44,270 nucleotides of DNA. Source: Hymenobacter roseosalivarius DSM 11622. GTDB lineage: Bacteria > Bacteroidota > Bacteroidia > Cytophagales > Hymenobacteraceae. The stretch is taken from assembly GCF_900176135.1 (NCBI RefSeq), contig NZ_FWWW01000096.1, forward strand, positions 1 through 44,270, given 5' to 3'. Shown piece by piece: positions 1 through 7,517 of this stretch (positions are counted from its first letter, which is position 1; every line of letters begins with the position of its first letter). The notes beneath the pieces are model-generated. The model did not search any database, was not told where the DNA came from, and worked only from the letters and a program-made list of their open reading frames with translations. Both the position numbers and the translations under genes were made by a program.

Positions 1-238
1 ATTTATGCCATCCCTGACGAGGAACGAAGAAGGACTTCACCCCTACTCACACGAATTACTCAGAGCATGTAGGGTAAAAAGAAAGCGGTATACCTTTGTT
101 TGATGCACTGTACTGCCTATTCAATGGATCTATTTGATGCGTAATGGCTTGTCGCGGCTCCTTACGTGGCAATGAGCAGCTACGGATGGCTAGGTAGAGT
201 GAGCACGAAATCCTGGATGCCATTTTCTGCAAAGCCTG

Positions 239-480
239 TTGCCCGCGGCTGCCACCTGATTTCCTAGAGTACCGCACGGTCTCTAAGCAGGTCGAGGCCG
301 AGCGCAAAGATGGCAACTGGGACCGGCTCCATGAGGGCCTCGTGCTAGGCTGTGCGCGAAGCCAGTGGCCGTACGGTCGACCCGACGGCCGGCGTCATTG
401 ATACGTAGTCCGGGCGGTAAAAGTGAGACTATTACGGCTACGATGCGAGCAAGCAAGTGCCCGACCATAAGCGTGGGGTG
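239..480 (+). pseudogene. IS5-family transposase fragment, degraded
   Basis: Reading the plus strand from 240 gives a stretch with the IS5 N-terminal signature order: a Cys-x-x-Leu-Pro-x-Asp-Phe block, a Tyr-x-Thr-Val block, then DGNWDRLHE. After a frame change near 375 it continues as PTAGVID and, past stops, GYDASK. In intact IS5/IS427-group transposases these elements sit in one frame, with PTAGVIDSQS carrying the first catalytic Asp. Here there are stops and at least one frameshift, so it cannot be functional. The real ends of the element are not visible and the stretch 1-238 shows nothing I recognise. It abuts the IS3 remnant that begins at 474. Confidence 0.6.
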
Positions 481-964
481 GTCTAGCTAAAACGGACAGT
501 GAGAAATCTTACCTTCCGCTGCCCATGAATGAAAACCTGAAACAGGATGGGCTGCTCACCACCCGCAAGAAATACACGCCCGCCTTGAAGACCGAGAGCG
601 TACGCCAAGTGGCCGTCGGGGCTCATCATTCACGCCGACCGCGGCAGTCAGTATACCTGTCAGGCCTGTCCTGTCGCGCCCACATGGCCGCCGGGGGCCT
701 GCTCAGCTTCAGCCGACAGGGCAACCCTATGGTAATGCCCAGGCCGAAGCCGGCTGAAGCACCCTCAAAACCGAATTACTGCCCAGCGGCAGCCCCTTTG
801 CCTCGCTGGAAGATGTCCGCTTGGAAATGGGCCACTACCTCGACACCTACTTCAACCTCGACCGCCGCCACTCCGCCCTCGGCTACCGCTCGCCCCACCA
901 AGTTGAACACGAACTGAAACCCAACCTACCTTAGCTCACTCTCTGTTTTCACTGGACCACCCCA
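474..964 (+). mobile_element. Internally deleted IS3-family element with both inverted repeats
   Basis: Terminal inverted repeats can be aligned by eye. The left end at 474-508 begins TGGGGTGGTCTAGCTAAAAC. The right end at 931-964, read on the minus strand, begins TGGGGTGGTCCAGTGAAAAC. Inside, the beginning of an OrfA-like reading frame runs directly into the C-terminal third of an OrfB-like DDE transposase. The element is about 0.49 kb, whereas IS3 members are usually 1.2-1.6 kb, so the middle has been lost. No clear 3-bp target duplication is visible (flanks GCG and GGC). Confidence 0.65.
525..934 (+). pseudogene. IS3-family transposase remnant (OrfA start joined to OrfB end)
   Basis: The first 25 or so codons resemble IS3 OrfA (KKYTPALKTESVRQV). 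From about 618 the plus strand reads GLIIHADRGSQYT, the DDE motif around the second catalytic Asp. After a frame change it reads SFSRQGNP, then LEDVRLEMGHYLDTYFNLD and RRHSALGY, ending at a TAG at 932. This is the standard OrfB C-terminal order, but about two thirds of the protein is missing and the frame is broken at least twice. It is not a functional gene. Confidence 0.65.
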
Positions 965-1183
965 GGCTCACACCGGCCCAATTTTTCGCCCAAACCCCTA
1001 CCTTCAACCCGCCACGAATTTGCTTAACAACAGCCTCCTAAACTGTCCCGTTTTTGGGGAGTAGTACAGTTTTCAATTCATGCTCAAAATAATGGGGCGG
1101 TTTGGTAGCCGAGGATGGAGTGGCGCCGGTCGAGGTTGAAGTAGGTGTCGAGGTAGTGGCCCATTTCCAAGCGGACATCTTCG
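809..1183. repeat. Inverted duplication of IS3 transposase 3' ends
   Basis: The segment 809-887 (plus strand) and 1104-1183 (minus strand) are nearly identical and encode the same LEDVRLEMGHYLDTYFNLD stretch. They come from two related IS3 copies that landed tail to tail and then decayed. Such a near-perfect 75-80 bp inverted repeat could itself promote local rearrangement. Confidence 0.7.
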
Positions 1184-1290
1184 AGAAAAGCGAAAGCTGT
1201 GCCATGCATGAGGCAGCAATTCGGTTTAAGGGTACTCCAGCCGGTTTGGGTCTTGTCAAAGGGATTACCCAGTCGACTGAAACTGGGCAC
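1043..1290 (-). pseudogene. IS3-family transposase 3' remnant
   Basis: On the minus strand from 1290 the translation begins PSFSRLGNPFDKTQTGWSTL and continues through LEDVRLEMGHYLDTYFNLD to RRHSILGY. This is the extreme C-terminus of an IS3 OrfB transposase, with no upstream two thirds. The probable right end of the element is at about 1043 (TGTCCCGTTTTTGGGG on the plus strand), so this is a 3'-end fragment of a different IS3 copy from the one at 474-964. Confidence 0.6.
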
Positions 1291-1405
1291 GACTCCGGTT
1301 GGGTCGATTCAGGGACTCCGAAATTTTTCGCGGTCTCAGCAGCAATTAACTAGCTGCTTAATAAAGTGTTACTCCACTTTTTACAGAATTTGCTTCTTAA
1401 GCCCC

Positions 1406-1447
1406 AAACGAAAAAGGCTCCACTGACAAGTGGAGCCTTTTTCGTTT
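1406..1447 (-). terminator. Rho-independent terminator of the infC-rpmI-rplT operon
   Basis: A 19-bp perfect stem (AAACGAAAAAGGCTCCACT, then its complement) surrounds a 4-nt loop, with an A/T-rich base that gives a T-run in the minus direction. It lies 15 bp beyond the rplT stop codon. It is one of the few terminators here not built on the GCCCCCC word. Confidence 0.85.
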
Positions 1448-1461
1448 CATCAAAAACGATA

Positions 1462-1806
1462 TTACTTAATCTTTTCAATAATGCCTTGAAAGGCAGTGGG
1501 ATGATTTAAAGCTAGATCAGCTAATACTTTACGGTTCAAATCGATGCCTGCTTTCTTCAGGCCGCCCATGAACTGTGAATACGACAGGCCATGCTCACGA
1601 GCACCTGCATTGATACGCTGAATCCACAAGGCACGGAACTCACGCTTTTTGGTTTTGCGGTCGCGATAGGCATATAATAAACCTTTCTCAACAGCATTCT
1701 TTGCGACAGTCCATACATTCTTGCGACGGCCAAAATAGCCTTTCGCAAGCTTCATTACTTTTTTGCGACGGTGGCGTGAAGCCACATTATTCACACTTCT
1801 TGGCAT
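1462..1806 (-). CDS. rplT: 50S ribosomal protein L20
   Basis: The 114-residue protein has the usual bacterial L20 length and signature: [16 protein letters not shown] at the N-terminus, the [10 protein letters not shown] segment that threads into 23S rRNA, and the globular C-terminal part with [20 protein letters not shown]20 is an early assembly protein of the large subunit and, in several bacteria, a translational repressor of its own operon. It is the last gene of infC-rpmI-rplT, separated from rpmI by 133 bp, and is followed directly by a strong terminator. The 133-bp gap is long enough for an L20-binding leader, but I could not identify a defined pseudoknot in it. Confidence 0.97.
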   Translation of the reverse strand: MPRSVNNVASRHRRKKVMKLAKGYFGRRKNVWTVAKNAVEKGLLYAYRDRKTKKREFRALWIQRINAGAREHGLSYSQFMGGLKKAGIDLNRKVLADLALNHPTAFQGIIEKIK

Positions 1807-1939
1807 AACCTACTTTTTTTGGCAACCGGTGACTTCTGTCTTGTAAAACCGGGTGCCTGGTGAAAATTAAATTACTAATTGACTGAAATGTTAAATGGCT
1901 GCTTGAAGTCTTAAAATCAACCGCTTAACGATCCATCAT

Positions 1940-2134
1940 TTAGATATTAAGCATATCCTTTACCCGGTTCATATCGGCCGAGCTAACAAGCGTTATGTGC
2001 GTCAGATTACGCTTTTGCTTGGTAGTCTTTTTGGTGAGAATATGGCTTTTGAAGGCGTGCTTCCGCTTCACTTTGCCCGTTCCGGTGAGCGTAAAACGCT
2101 TCTTAGCACCGGATTTCGTCTTTACTTTTGGCAT
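1940..2134 (-). CDS. rpmI: 50S ribosomal protein L35
   Basis: A 64-residue, strongly basic protein starting [20 protein letters not shown] and containing [21 protein letters not shown], which matches the L35 family across its full length. L35 is a small structural protein of the 50S subunit. It sits between infC and rplT in the conserved order. The upstream gap to infC (80 bp) contains a stem-loop at 2177-2212. Confidence 0.97.
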   Translation of the reverse strand: MPKVKTKSGAKKRFTLTGTGKVKRKHAFKSHILTKKTTKQKRNLTHITLVSSADMNRVKDMLNI

Positions 2135-2176
2135 TGTTGTATAAAATTGAGAAAAAAGAAATGCTTGTTGAAAAAC

Positions 2177-2212
2177 CTAGAACATCATTTGCTTAGGCAA
2201 TTGGTGTTCTAG
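2177..2212 (-). terminator. Stem-loop between infC and rpmI, possible attenuator
   Basis: Two 8-bp arms, CTAGAACA at 2177-2184 and TGTTCTAG at 2205-2212, flank a 20-nt loop. In the minus direction the hairpin is followed by GGTTTTTC. It begins 2 bp past the infC stop. The stem is short and the T-run modest, so partial termination or an RNA-processing/stability role is as likely as full termination. Confidence 0.45.
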
Positions 2213-2214
2213 TT

Positions 2215-2859
2215 CTAAGCCTGCTCTTCTTTGGCTTTAACTTCTCTAGGTTCTTTTGGTGCGGCTTCCTTCCCTCCTTCTTTGGTGGTAGGCGCTTTAG
2301 GCTTAGCAACAACAGCGACCTTAGGGGCCAAATACAGGAACATACGTTTGCCCTCAAGCTTAGGCAACTGTTCTACTTTAGCTAAATCCTCGAGTGCCTG
2401 GGCAAACTTAAGTAACAAAATCTCACCGCGCTCCTTGAACACGATTGAGCGGCCTACAAAGTGTACGTAAGCTTTAATTTTGGCCCCCTCGCGCAGAAAT
2501 TCTTGCGCGTGCTTCAGCTTGAAAGCAAAATCATGTTCGTCGGTATTTGGGCCGAAACGAATTTCCTTGAGTACCACTTTAGTGGCTTTGGCTTTCATTT
2601 CGCGGGTGCGCTTCTTCTGCTCATACTTAAACTTAGAGTAGTCGATAACGCGGCATACAGGCGGTACAGCCGTAGGCGAAATTTCTACCAAGTCCAAGTT
2701 TTGCTCCTGGGCTAAGCGACGGGCCTGCTCAATTGGGTAAACACCTTGCTCGATGTTTTCACCGACTAGGCGCACTTCGCGGGCCGTAATCTTCTGGTTG
2801 ATTTTAAACGGCTCCTCCACCTGAGCACGGGGGATGTAGCGGCGATTTGGGGTTGCTAT
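2215..2859 (-). CDS. infC: Translation initiation factor IF-3, probable AUA start
   Basis: IF-3 binds the 30S subunit, blocks premature 50S joining and proofreads the start codon. The protein shows the N-domain ([20 protein letters not shown]), the linker with [14 protein letters not shown], and the C-domain ([28 protein letters not shown]). It ends in an Ala/Lys/Glu-rich tail of about 35 residues, typical of Bacteroidetes. The only conventional start is a GTG at 2820. Thirteen in-frame codons upstream read [12 protein letters not shown] after an ATA at 2857-2859, which looks like the normal family N-terminus, and a strong Shine-Dalgarno lies 8 nt before that ATA. I therefore extend the gene to 2859 (214 residues). 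A rare start codon is a known device for IF-3 autoregulation (AUU in E. coli). Identity is certain; the start is inferred. Confidence 0.93.
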   Translation of the reverse strand: MATPNRRYIPRAQVEEPFKINQKITAREVRLVGENIEQGVYPIEQARRLAQEQNLDLVEISPTAVPPVCRVIDYSKFKYEQKKRTREMKAKATKVVLKEIRFGPNTDEHDFAFKLKHAQEFLREGAKIKAYVHFVGRSIVFKERGEILLLKFAQALEDLAKVEQLPKLEGKRMFLYLAPKVAVVAKPKAPTTKEGGKEAAPKEPREVKAKEEQA

Positions 2860-2863
2860 GAGT

Positions 2864-2876
2864 TGGTCCTCCTTCT
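2864..2876 (-). promoter_or_regulatory. Strong Shine-Dalgarno deciding the infC start
   Basis: The minus strand reads AGAAGGAGGACCA, with AGGAGG ending 8 nt before the ATA at 2859. Perfect Shine-Dalgarno sequences are unusual in Bacteroidota, where ribosomes mostly ignore them. Its position supports initiation at ATA rather than at the GTG 39 nt downstream. Confidence 0.7.
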
Positions 2877-2989
2877 GAAAGGTGAGCGAATAATCTTTAG
2901 GTACTATTTAACCCAACACAATGAGGCGTGATGAGTTTCAATCAGCGGGCAAATATCCGCTTATTTTTTGAATCTAAAAAAGCCACTAT

Positions 2990-3037
2990 ATAAAAACATG
3001 CTCATTACGGCAAATGTCGTAATGAGCATGTTTTTAT
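2990..3037 (-). terminator. Terminator between thrS and infC
   Basis: A 20-bp stem (ATAAAAACATGCTCATTACG and its complement) with an 8-nt loop, and T-runs on both flanks. It lies 7 bp after the thrS stop. It implies that thrS and infC are separate transcripts and that infC has its own promoter in the 2877-2989 interval, where I see no confident consensus. Confidence 0.85.
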
Positions 3038-3043
3038 GATAAG

Positions 3044-4990
3044 CTATTTATTGCCTTCTATTGTCTCAGCTACCTGGCTTTGAAAACTTCGGATAAACGC
3101 CTCAATAGGCATGCTTCCTAAGTCACCCTCTCCATGCTTGCGGAGCGAGATGATACCATTTTCCTGCTCCTTTTCCCCTACAATGAGCATATAGGGCACT
3201 TTGGCCATTTCGGCATCACGGATTTTACGCCCTATCTTCTCATCGCGACTATCCAGCGATCCGCGCAGCTCAGCCTGTACCAAGCGGTCATAGACCTGCT
3301 GTGCATAGTCTTGGTATTTCTCAGAGATAGGTAGTACGGCGAATTGTTCAGGCGAGAGCCACAACGGGAAATTACCGGCGCAATGCTCAATCAGCACTGC
3401 AACAAAGCGCTCCAACGACCCGAAGGGGGCTCGATGAATCATCACGGGGCGCTGACGCGAGTTGTCGGGGGCAACATATTCGAGCTCAAAGCGCTCAGGC
3501 AAATTATAATCAACCTGAATAGTACCTAGCTGCCATTTACGACCTAGAGCATCACGCACCATAAAGTCGAGCTTAGGACCATAGAAAGCAGCTTCGCCTA
3601 ACTCCGTAACGGTAGTCAAGCCTTTTTCAGCGGCAGCCTCCTGAATAGCGCTTTCGGCCAAGGCCCAGTTTTCATCGGAGCCAATGTACTTCGCCTTGTT
3701 TTCGGGGTCTCGGAGGGAGATTTGAGCTGTATAATTCTCAAAGCCGAGAGCCCGGAACACATAGAGTACAAGATCAATAACCTTGATAAACTCTTCCTTT
3801 ACCTGATCGGGCCGGCAGAAGATATGAGCATCATCCTGCGTAAACCCACGGACCCGAGTAAGACCGTGTAACTCACCGCTTTGCTCGTAGCGATATACCG
3901 TTCCAAACTCAGCAAGGCGCAATGGCAAGTCGCGGTACGAGCGAGGCTTGGTCTTGTAGATTTCGCAGTGATGCGGACAATTCATCGGCTTGAGGAAGAA
4001 CTCCTCGCCGGGGTTAGGCGTCTTAATCGGCTGAAAAGAATCGGCGCCATACTTCTCATAGTGCCCCGACGTCACGTAAAGCTCTTTAGAGCCAATATGA
4101 GGGGTCACTACGGGTAGATAACCGGCCTTTACTTGGGCCTTACGCATGAACTGCTCCAACCGCTCCCGCAGAGCAGTGCCTTTAGGCAGCCAAAGGGGAA
4201 GCCCCGCTCCTACTTTCTCCGAAAAAGCAAATAACTCTAATTCCTTGCCCAGCTTTCGGTGGTCACGACGCTTGGCTTCTTCCAGTCGCTCTAAGTATTC
4301 GGTCAGCTCCTTTTGTTTGGGAAAGGTGATGCCGTAAACACGAGTGAGCTGCTTATTCTTCTCGTCGCCGCGCCAGAAGGCACCAGCTACATTCAGCAGC
4401 TTTACTGCCTTGATGGGGCTTGTGTCGGGGATGTGTGGGCCGCGACAGAGGTCAGTGAAATCGCCTTGAGAATAAAAGCTGATAGTACCATCCTCCAGAC
4501 GCTCCAGCAAATCAAGTTTGTAAGGGTCCCCTTTTTCGGTGAAGTAGGCTATAGCCTCGGCCTTCGGCACTTCCCGACGCTCGTACCGGCTTTTTTTCTT
4601 GGCCAGTTCCAGCATTTTCTGCTCAATCTGCGGAAAGTCATTCGTAGATATGGAGCGGCCCTCGCTTAAGTCGATATCGTAATAGAAGCCATTTTCAATA
4701 GCCGGACCGATGCCCAGCTTTACCCCTGGGTATAGAGCCTCCAGGGCTTCAGCCATTAAGTGAGCCGACGAATGCCAGAAAGCATTCTTGCCCGCGTCGT
4801 CATTCCAGGTCAGAATCTCGATAGCAGAATTCTGAGTGATGGGGCGGTGTAGGTCGCGGACTTCGCCATTTACGCGCACGCCTAAAGCGTTGCGGGCCAG
4901 GCCTTCGCTGATACTAGCGGCTACGTCGTAGCCCGTCGCGCCATCTACAAACTGGCGCACGGAGCCATCGGGAAGAGTGATGTCAATCAT
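3044..4990 (-). CDS. thrS: Threonine--tRNA ligase
   Basis: Charges tRNA-Thr with threonine in the cytoplasm. The 648-residue length is standard. Domains in order: the N-terminal TGS domain ([20 protein letters not shown]), the second additional (editing) domain with [11 protein letters not shown] and later GPHIPDT, the class II catalytic core with [15 protein letters not shown] (zinc-ligand Cys and His) and [15 protein letters not shown] (motif 2), motif 3 [13 protein letters not shown], and the anticodon-binding domain from about residue 550 ([12 protein letters not shown]). The ATG at 4990 begins the TGS domain exactly. It is upstream of infC-rpmI-rplT as in many bacteria, but separated from them by a terminator. 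Confidence 0.98.
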   Translation of the reverse strand: MIDITLPDGSVRQFVDGATGYDVAASISEGLARNALGVRVNGEVRDLHRPITQNSAIEILTWNDDAGKNAFWHSSAHLMAEALEALYPGVKLGIGPAIENGFYYDIDLSEGRSISTNDFPQIEQKMLELAKKKSRYERREVPKAEAIAYFTEKGDPYKLDLLERLEDGTISFYSQGDFTDLCRGPHIPDTSPIKAVKLLNVAGAFWRGDEKNKQLTRVYGITFPKQKELTEYLERLEEAKRRDHRKLGKELELFAFSEKVGAGLPLWLPKGTALRERLEQFMRKAQVKAGYLPVVTPHIGSKELYVTSGHYEKYGADSFQPIKTPNPGEEFFLKPMNCPHHCEIYKTKPRSYRDLPLRLAEFGTVYRYEQSGELHGLTRVRGFTQDDAHIFCRPDQVKEEFIKVIDLVLYVFRALGFENYTAQISLRDPENKAKYIGSDENWALAESAIQEAAAEKGLTTVTELGEAAFYGPKLDFMVRDALGRKWQLGTIQVDYNLPERFELEYVAPDNSRQRPVMIHRAPFGSLERFVAVLIEHCAGNFPLWLSPEQFAVLPISEKYQDYAQQVYDRLVQAELRGSLDSRDEKIGRKIRDAEMAKVPYMLIVGEKEQENGIISLRKHGEGDLGSMPIEAFIRSFQSQVAETIEGNK

Positions 4991-5052
4991 TGGTTAGGAA
5001 AAAATGCTCTACAAACAGCGTTAGCCCGCAAGTTAGCGGGTTAGGACGAATG

Positions 5053-5174
5053 TGGGGGGCTTTTATTGTGGCGATTGCTTGGAGTACAGAGTATAGAAAC
5101 CCGAAGAAGTCGCTGTTCTAGTTCTCTCCCGGTGAACATCGCTTTCCCGAAAAACAGCACAAAAAGCCCCCCGG
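5053..5174. repeat. Inside-out inverted pair of GGGGGGCTTTT words
   Basis: GGGGGGCTTTTATTGTG at 5054-5070 and its near complement CACAAAAAGCCCCCC at 5158-5172 are about 90 nt apart. The T-tract is next to the loop rather than at the outer end, so this does not have the geometry of an intrinsic terminator for either strand. It uses the same C6 word as the terminators elsewhere. It lies between the TPR lipoprotein gene and thrS. Confidence 0.5.
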
Positions 5175-5180
5175 CCGCGC

Positions 5181-6290
5181 CTAGCGCAATTTGGGCAGGG
5201 GCCGCTCAGGCAGGGGTTCAATTGCCTGCCGGACGGGACGACGAAGGGTATCTCCACGTAGCTGACGGGCGCGTTCTCCCGCTTTCCAGGCGCGGTAGGT
5301 CCAGTGTTTATTGCCTGGATTTTCGGCCACCAGGAGGCGATATTGGACAATGGCTTCAGTGGGACGTCCTAAAGCCTCGAAGCTTTCGGCAACCATCTGG
5401 CGGGCGGCGGGCAAACTAGATGCACGGCGTAGAGCGCGCTGTAGATGGGATAACGCGTCAGCGTACTTTCGCTGCTTAAAAGCCGCTAACCCCAAGCGAT
5501 AATCGGCGCGGTATAGTGTCGTATCAAGTTGCACGGCGCGGGCATAAGCGCTGACGGCGCTATCAGGCCGATTTTGCAACTCGTGCTGCCGCCCGTAGTC
5601 ATACCAGAGTGCACCATAGGAGGGAACCAAACGCAGTCCACGGGCAGCGTAGACGGCAGCGGCGGCCGGCCGGCGGTTGGCGTTTGACAAAAAAGCCAGC
5701 TGATGTAGTATCTCAGGCTGCCGGGGGTCACGGGATAAGCTGGCACGCAGGTAGTCCAATGCCTGCGCCGTATCAGCGAGAGCAGCGTGAGCTAGGCCTT
5801 TATAGAACAGGGCAGCAGCCAGCTCCGGTTCCTGTTGCAGGGCCCGGTCGAGGTGGTCGAGGGCGGCTTGGTAGTGGCGGGCGGCTAGATGCGTTTCCCC
5901 CACTAATAAATTAAGCTCTGGGGATGAGAAGCCCCGCTTAGAAGCTTCAGCGGCGGCAGCTAAAGTAGCATCGAGCCGATTCTGAGTGCGAAGGGCGCGG
6001 GCCTTAATAAAGTAGAACTCGCCGGGGGCATCATCGAGCCGAAGGGCCTGATTGATGTCAGTCAGCGCAGGGGCGATTTGACCGGCATCGAGGCGAAACA
6101 TTGCGCGGCGGGCGTATAATGAAGCTTTTCGGGGCTGCCGGGCAATGGCACCTTCCAGGGTTTCTGCCTGTAGCTGGGGGCCGCTTTGCACGGTGGCCAG
6201 GTTTACCATCGTGGCCGGTGGGCCAGTAGGTGTCTGGTCGCAGGCAGAGGCAGCAGCGACGCACAAAAGCACAGGCAGAAAACGGCGCAT
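5181..6290 (-). CDS. TPR-repeat lipoprotein
   Basis: I start at the ATG at 6290 (MRRFLPVLLCVAAASAC) because it gives a clean lipoprotein signal peptide with Cys in the lipobox AASAC. A longer reading frame to 6323 only adds residues before the signal. The mature part is a chain of tetratricopeptide repeats from about residue 55 to 340, with recurring A-x3-Y/F-x-K-x-A and D-x-A-L/I patterns (for example PALTDINQALRLD, AALDHLDRALQQEPELAAAL, DALSHLQRALR). The tail is Pro/Arg-rich. It is probably a periplasm-facing outer-membrane scaffold protein. No enzymatic motif is visible. The next gene upstream on the same strand also encodes an exported TPR protein, 152 bp away. Confidence 0.75.
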   Translation of the reverse strand: MRRFLPVLLCVAAASACDQTPTGPPATMVNLATVQSGPQLQAETLEGAIARQPRKASLYARRAMFRLDAGQIAPALTDINQALRLDDAPGEFYFIKARALRTQNRLDATLAAAAEASKRGFSSPELNLLVGETHLAARHYQAALDHLDRALQQEPELAAALFYKGLAHAALADTAQALDYLRASLSRDPRQPEILHQLAFLSNANRRPAAAAVYAARGLRLVPSYGALWYDYGRQHELQNRPDSAVSAYARAVQLDTTLYRADYRLGLAAFKQRKYADALSHLQRALRRASSLPAARQMVAESFEALGRPTEAIVQYRLLVAENPGNKHWTYRAWKAGERARQLRGDTLRRPVRQAIEPLPERPLPKLR

Positions 6291-6442
6291 AAAAGCCACG
6301 GAAGCGTACGAACCTGGTTGCAAAGTAGTGGAATGCCGTTACGGACTACACAAGGTTAAATTTTCTTGTTCAACCGAAGAAACGGCTCATCCGTCTACAA
6401 AGATAACCTCAAAGCCAATAGCGATAGTGTCATTATCAGAGC

Positions 6443-7264
6443 CTACAGGTGCCCCTCATCGCGGCCGCGCTTTTTCCGTGCTAATTGCTGCAATAAATTC
6501 CGACAGCGCCTGCTCACCTCCAATTCCTCACTCGTAACCGGCTCCAGCTTCTGCGACTCAACCAGCACCGTTATGGCTTCATCGAACTGGTGCTGATTCT
6601 GATACACCCTGGCCAGGTCGTAGCAGAACTGAATACGCTTGGGGTCCAGCTCGTGAGCGCGCTTAAGTGCATCAATCGCTTTGCGACTACTGGCTCCACC
6701 GGGCATGCCGCCCAGAATCAGCTCAGTATATATTCGTTCCAGCACATTATAATGATCCACGCGGTAGTGCCAGCGGCCCAGCAGCTGCCAGGTATCGGCC
6801 CAGTCGGGGCGGCGCGCCACGGCCCGGAACACGTAGGGCTGCATTTCCTTGTACATCAGCAAACGACCCCGGGCCCGCAGCAACGTAGCCTGGTTGACCA
6901 ATGATAAGGCCACGGCGTAGTTGGCCTCTCCCCCATCGGATTTGGCTACAAAGGCCCGATACGCATATTGCCCGCCCGAAGTAAAATATGCTGAGCGGCG
7001 CGTCTCGTCGGTGTAGCGCGTGCCGATACGCACGCTGAGCACAGCGGCCTGCCACAGGGCTTCGTAGTTCTTGGCGTCCTCATCCAATACTTGCTCATAT
7101 TTGGCCAGGGCTTCCGAATCAAGGTATTTGTACTGCAGAAGCCGCGCTTCGGCCAATAGCTTGCCTATATCTGGTGCGGAAATCGTGGCAGCCAAGCCTT
7201 CTCCCCTACTCAACATGAGCATTCCCAGCAATATGAAGAGCCTGAAAACACGGGGCAAAAACAT
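6443..7264 (-). CDS. Exported TPR protein, RMDN-like
   Basis: 273 residues with an N-terminal signal peptide (MFLPRVFRLFILLGMLMLSR followed by an Ala-rich cleavage region). It then has helical repeats: LDSEALAKYEQVLDEDAKN, a central TWQLLGRWHYRV segment, and KAIDALKRAHELDPKRIQF. The LLGRWHYRV block between TPRs is characteristic of the regulator-of-microtubule-dynamics (RMDN) family, which has bacterial members of unknown function; this assignment is from memory of the motif. The C-terminus is basic (ARKKRGRDEGHL). It is likely periplasmic. Confidence 0.65.
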   Translation of the reverse strand: MFLPRVFRLFILLGMLMLSRGEGLAATISAPDIGKLLAEARLLQYKYLDSEALAKYEQVLDEDAKNYEALWQAAVLSVRIGTRYTDETRRSAYFTSGGQYAYRAFVAKSDGGEANYAVALSLVNQATLLRARGRLLMYKEMQPYVFRAVARRPDWADTWQLLGRWHYRVDHYNVLERIYTELILGGMPGGASSRKAIDALKRAHELDPKRIQFCYDLARVYQNQHQFDEAITVLVESQKLEPVTSEELEVSRRCRNLLQQLARKKRGRDEGHL

Positions 7265-7477
7265 AGGCTAGAAAATGGCTAGGCAGCGTTGCCAGCATTG
7301 AAGCTGTAGCAACAGGTAACAGAATCCAGCCTTAACAATGGTTAGCCAGATACAATGCGAACTGGCAATTCTCTGAATCGATTGGAGCCGGAAACTTAGT
7401 CATTCATTGCTACACCAAGAAAACCATTAAAGTAGCATGTGCTGTTCCCGAGGAGCTGGTTTTGTGCGTTTATTAGC

Positions 7478-7514
7478 AAAAAAGCCCCCCAGAGTCTTAT
7501 TGGGGGGCTTTTTT
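7478..7514 (-). terminator. parC terminator made of two inverted C6 words
   Basis: AAAAAAGCCCCCC at 7478-7490 and GGGGGGCTTTTTT at 7502-7514 form a 13-bp stem with an 11-nt loop, placed 4 bp after the parC stop. Each arm is the dispersed motif with an A-run before GCCCCCC. Confidence 0.9.
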
Positions 7515-7517
7515 AGT

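Noticed and set aside
5020..5045. Possible T-box or leader riboswitch upstream of thrS
   Set aside because: Only a 5-bp hairpin (CCCGC/GCGGG) is present; no T-box specifier or antiterminator, and T-boxes are not expected in this phylum.
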